A stretch of DNA of 64,000 nt from Stratiolaelaps scimitus (lineage: Eukaryota > Arthropoda > Arachnida > Mesostigmata > Laelapidae): the NCBI GenBank assembly GCA_019614645.1, contig JABWDB010000008.1:3968001-4032000 (forward strand), written 5' to 3'. Positions 60,177 to 64,000 of this stretch are shown here, one piece after another. Both the position numbers and the translations under genes were made by a program. Within the stretch, counting starts at the first letter, position 1, and each line of letters begins with the position of its first letter. Below the pieces are notes generated by a model. It saw only the letters and a list, made by a program, of their open reading frames with translations, was not told the origin of the DNA and did not search any database.

Positions 60177-63100
60177 TTATTGGGCCTTCTTGGTCGTCGT
60201 TTCTTCCTCTCGAACAGCTGACAATGACAGAGAAGGGCTCCTGAACGGAGTCCAAGGCGTCCCTATAGGCGAAGGAAATATCGAAGGTTGCGTTGGAGAC
60301 AAGCTTGACGTACCAGATCCCCAGATGTCGGCACCTGCAAATGCCACCGCACGGTTTGAACGGATAACATCACAACGTGAGAAGTTAGACATAGATGAAA
60401 CAAGGCAGGAAGAATGTGATAGCCAAAGTAGCTGAGGAGTGATCTTTTAAATTGACAAACTAACATATATATATATACTGTGTCTAAACTGTGTCTGTAT
60501 TTATATATATATTATTATACTGTGTCTGTATATATATATATATATATATATATACTGTGTCTAAACATGTGTGTCAACTCAGATTTTTAGCAATATCCAA
60601 CCACCACGCCTCCCCGCCTGTTGCTCCAGCCCACTCGTCGGAAACGTACCATTATAGCTGTAATCGTTCGTAGGGGAAACAGCAGGCGGATGTGTTAGCC
60701 GGTGTTGGAGTTGATGACCTCGTGACAGATGCAGATGACGTGGCGTGGCGTTGGTGGGAGACCAGGCCGGTGTTTGTTGCTGTCCCCCCGTTGGACTGAT
60801 AGCTCCAGCTTCCGGTCCCGGTGGTAGATGCCTCTGATGCAGATCGAGTCCCATCTCGCGACGATCACGATCTCGGTCACGTTCGGGTGTGCGACGCAGG
60901 AAGGTTGGAAACGTCTGCGAGGGAGGGACCACGGGAACTATCGATGCCGAGCCGAAACCGCACGCCGACTCGTGGCCAGGAGACGCCGGTGAGAGGCCAC
61001 CCGTCTGAGGACGCTGGGTCGGTGGCGATGACGACAGCGAACTCGGGCTCGTTGGCGACAATGACGCTATGGGATTGCTGCCACCACCATTTGTTCCGCT
61101 GTTTCTCCAAGTACTGTCTCCCCATAACTATGAGTGGAGAGCAATCGGAGAGAGAGAGAGAGAGAGAGTTAGTAAGAGAGCGAGAATACGCGCGGGCGTT
61201 ATTGACTGAGTATAGGGATCTTTCCGGATGGACTATGCAGTTTATTTATTTCAAAAGAAAAATCCAGTGTGTGTTACACGTGTCACGTAATGTTACAATC
61301 GAAATAAACCGCTATGAATCTGAAGCTGTTGACTCTGTAGATCGTTAGCCGACCTTCAGGGTCAACAGATTCGGAGTGATGTCACCGTTTCGAGTTGTCT
61401 CGTCCGTCCAGTTGCAGACACGATGTCAAAGGAATTTTCAATCCTGCTCATGTAGAATTACTGCTAGTATTCGTGAATACGATTACAGCTGAAGGCCAAT
61501 AAAAAAGTGTTTTCATAAAACGGATACTCCCCGTTCATTCGATGGGAAGACAGCTTTATACTATATCGAGTCCGTCGTTTTTGGACGACAATGCCAGAGA
61601 CACAGCTCTAACCCTCACCGTCCCTCTCTTCATCTACGTATCTAGTAACACACAATTATATTTGACTACATCGTATGCTTATCGTAGGGTGCTTACCGAA
61701 CGTCCACAGCTTCTTCCGCCGGCCATGCCCCCCTTTGGCGAATGTACATCGCTGATATCGTCATTGCAGCTGTTCGTTGGACTCGACAATGGTGTGCCGG
61801 AGACACTGCTGCAGGTGTTGCAACTTGCCGGGCTCCCACCACCAGTGGGGGAGCCAGACTTACTCAGGCAGCTCGGACCAACAACTGCTGAGCCAGTGAC
61901 CGATGGAGACGAGGTGGAGTTCGATGCGAGCCAGGACATGGACATCCGCTCATCGCGCTCCGTCGGGATCACCGAGTCGATGATGGAACGAATCAACGGA
62001 GCCATCTCCTGCTCGTCGTTGCCACCCGCCTCGCTAGCGTGGCCCAGACCAGTCGTTGCTGTTGGGCCGCCGCCGCCGCCACAGTTCGGCCTGTTGAGCG
62101 ATACCCCTGATGAGATGGCGTATCCGCCGATCGAACTCGCTCCGTCAGCGCTGCCCGGTGAAAAGGAGCCGGTTAGGGAGGGACGCAGAGGGAATCCGGG
62201 CGGGGGATTGCCACCCGAGCGACGTGGTACCCCAGATGCAGGCATGTTGTGAAGGCTCGTTGCGCCGTGACCGCCAGCACCTACCAGGGCGTGACCGGCG
62301 AGATGGCTTACATTGACAGGTGTACAGCTGAGAGCGCCCCTACCAATGGCAGCACTGCCACCAAGCGTCAGTGGCGGTGACTGTCCACCGGACACGACAG
62401 CTGAATAGCTGATCGTCCGCGGCACAGGTGCTATCGGGGCTGTGAGCTGTCGACTCGTTTCTTGCGAAGCGAGCGACGGTAACGCGGCTCGGAACGACGA
62501 CGACGATGACGATGATGACGAAGACGATGCCGCAGCCGCCGCCGCTATCTGCTGCTTCTTGAACCGCGGCGGGATCTCACGCTCGTGTCGGGGGTGGACA
62601 TCGCTGCCACGGGAGTCTCGTCGACGCTCGCGCCCTGCGCCACCAACGATCGCTGCGGGAGGCGGCGTGACCGCTGTCGTTAGGCTGCCCACAACCGACT
62701 GATGCTCGGCTGGTGGCGACGGCGTGTGCGGTGGAGCTTTCCTCTGGGCGTTCGCGGCAGGCACACAGACGTCGGGTAATGTTGCTGATAAACCATTGCT
62801 CTGAAGACTCTGATTGGTGTGGTTGCTATGACCACTGTTGTTATTGTTCGACAGATCCTTTACCGAGGTGTTATCCTTATAATCCTTATTGTTGTTGTTG
62901 TTGTGATTTCCACTCGTGTGCACCCGCCCCACTGGCGTCAACGAATTCGATATCGGCGACTCGTTGCTCTCACGTTTTCTACGCTTCTCCTTGCGTTCGC
63001 GGCGAGTCAGCTTTTGAACATCCTTCGTCGTCTGATCGAGCTTATCGGTGTCGACACGAGCCACCTCCTCGATCGTTTGCGTGACCTCGACAACGGCCGC

Positions 63101-63793
63101 ACTCTCGTTCGACGCTTCGGAGCTATCCTCAGATGGGATTTCAGTTTCAGCCTCAACCGGCGTATTCGAACGATCGCGACCATCATGATCCGCTTGATCG
63201 GATGCCTTGTCCCCATCGTGACCGATCACCGTCAAGTACTCATCGTCGTCGCGGCTAGCCGTCTGAGTCGCCGTCTCGTTGTCGCCCTCGTCGCCGACAT
63301 CTGTCGAGTTGCTACGCGCAAGCACACGATCGGTGTACGAATCACCGTAGTCTCTCTTCTTGTTCCTGTTTCGAGTGTTCCCCTCCCTCCTGCTGTTCTG
63401 CCAACCGCTATCCCTGCGGCGATTGTTCACATTGGCTGCGCCTCCACTCGAACCACTGCTGCTACCACCTCCAGCAGCGGCAGCAGTAGCACCACCACCC
63501 GCTCCGCCTCCACGGCTACCCCCAGCAGGAGCGTTGACCCCGACCTCCTTGCCATGTAGTGACCCCTTGCGATCGTGGTGACACAACGATCCGGCGTTGG
63601 GACCTGCACCTGCGGCACCACAGTGGTTTCCAACGGGACTTCCGGAATGGCTATTGCCATCGCCGTCCATTCCCGTCTGGGTGGCCACCGAATTCCTTTG
63701 ATCCGATCCTCCTCGTTCCGACGCCTCGTCGCCGAGTGCAGCCTTGCCACCGCTCAACCAGTCGATCAGCATCTTCTTACTGTAGCTGAACAT
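60177..63793 (-). CDS. Large low-complexity Ser/Gly/Pro-rich protein, family unknown (three exons, 910 residues)
   Basis: The coding exons are 63793-61697, 61127-60650 and 60334-60177. Junctions are consensus (donors gtaagc and gtacgt; acceptors ctcatag after a long CT tract, and tttgcag). Phases match exactly (0, then 1), ending at a TAA. The ATG at 63793 comes one base after a ctttgcag acceptor, so a 5' untranslated (or coding) exon lies to the right, outside the window. The protein is mostly disordered. It starts MFSYSKKMLIDWL, continues with Gly-rich and Arg/Asp-rich (NNRRRDSGWQNSRRE) segments, an acidic part, Asn runs, a Ser run after RFKKQQIAAAAA, and Ser/Pro-rich sequence, with IDSVIPTERDERMSMSWLA near the end of exon 1 and WG-containing bits (LWGDSTW, DIWGSG) in exons 2 and 3. 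Residues 4-10 (YSKKMLI) fit the eIF4E-binding pattern Y-x4-L-hydrophobic. An RNA-regulatory adaptor is my inference; no family was recognised. Confidence 0.75.
60463..60566. repeat. Compound TA / actgtgtct minisatellite in an intron
   Basis: TA runs alternate with a short actgtgtctaaa / actgtgtctgta unit, which occurs four times. The array lies in the last intron of the minus-strand gene, and the copies differ in TA-run length. Confidence 0.85.
61148..61167. repeat. GA/CT run serving as a polypyrimidine tract
   Basis: A (GA)n run which on the minus strand reads (CT)n, ending about 20 bases before the acceptor of exon 2 of the minus-strand gene. It probably acts as part of the splice acceptor region. 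Confidence 0.7.
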
Positions 63794-64000
63794 CCTGCAA
63801 AGGGGCGCAACATGATAGCGACAAACGCATCCAAACGCGCCGTCGTTGAATCGAATGTCAGTCAAATCATTCACAATCGACTGTAGACATCTGGTAATCA
63901 TATAGTCGTCTAGAAGGATGTATTGTACCATATCCGCTATCAATCAAGAATAATAATAACAATACTAGCGGCATCGAGGTATTTGATATATAGCAAGTGC
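63794..64000. other. Intron or upstream region of the minus-strand gene
   Basis: Sequence upstream of the ATG at 63793 ends in a good acceptor (cccctttgcag), so on the minus strand this is most likely the 3' end of an intron whose 5' exon is outside the window. The frame is open to 63943 but without an ATG close to the family-like start, which fits intron read-through. Confidence 0.55.

Noticed and set aside
61542..62252. 236-codon plus-strand frame
   Set aside because: Antisense shadow of the large minus-strand gene, whose low stop density leaves the opposite strand open.
62819..63559. 246-codon plus-strand frame
   Set aside because: Antisense shadow of the same minus-strand gene; Leu/Val/Ser-rich because of the triplet-rich coding sequence opposite.

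Overview
The window is animal nuclear DNA. Genes are split by GT-AG introns, there are many (TA)n, (GA)n and (ATT)n microsatellites, and gene density is low. No operons or bacterial signals are visible. The gene content points to an arthropod: an insect-type gustatory-receptor-like seven-helix protein and an alpha-2-macroglobulin of the LDLa-containing MCR type. A mite or tick, for example a mesostigmatid mite, is my best guess, but that is inference and not proven by the sequence.

Layout. 1-8.2 kb: no gene found; it holds a short tandem duplication and a long perfect inverted repeat. 8.2-9.3 kb: a two-exon gene for a small secreted Gly/Asn/Pro-rich protein behind a TATA box. 10.7-12.0 kb: a single-exon gustatory-receptor-like gene. 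12-14.9 kb: non-coding, with a 35-bp-arm hairpin. 14.9-25.8 kb: three paralogous HAD phosphatases of the pseudouridine-5'-phosphatase (PUDP/GS1-like) type. Copy A is on the minus strand and has no introns; copy B (+) has one intron; copy C (+) has two. All keep the four HAD motifs. 25.8-36.2 kb: no confident gene; a GC-rich tract lies at 28.7-30.3 kb. 36.2-45.5 kb: a 17-exon gene for a 1592-residue MCR-like alpha-2-macroglobulin, which I could join exon by exon in phase from signal peptide to stop. 45.5-54 kb: no confident gene, but there is a minus-strand coding-like but broken tract (51.0-53.7 kb) and a tRNA-derived SINE-like head. 54.2-55.0 kb: a frameshifted non-LTR reverse transcriptase relic. 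55-60 kb: nothing coding recognised. 60.2-63.8 kb: a three-exon minus-strand gene for a 910-residue low-complexity Ser/Gly/Pro-rich protein that I could not assign to a family; its N terminus carries a match to the eIF4E-binding pattern.

The genes do not form an obvious pathway. The PUDP trio is a local duplication series. The macroglobulin belongs to innate immunity or epithelial junction biology in arthropods. The receptor is chemosensory. The most interesting points are the graded intron content of the PUDP copies, the altered but Cys/Gln-retaining thioester motif in the MCR-like protein, the unassigned minus-strand gene at the right edge, and the two long hairpins.
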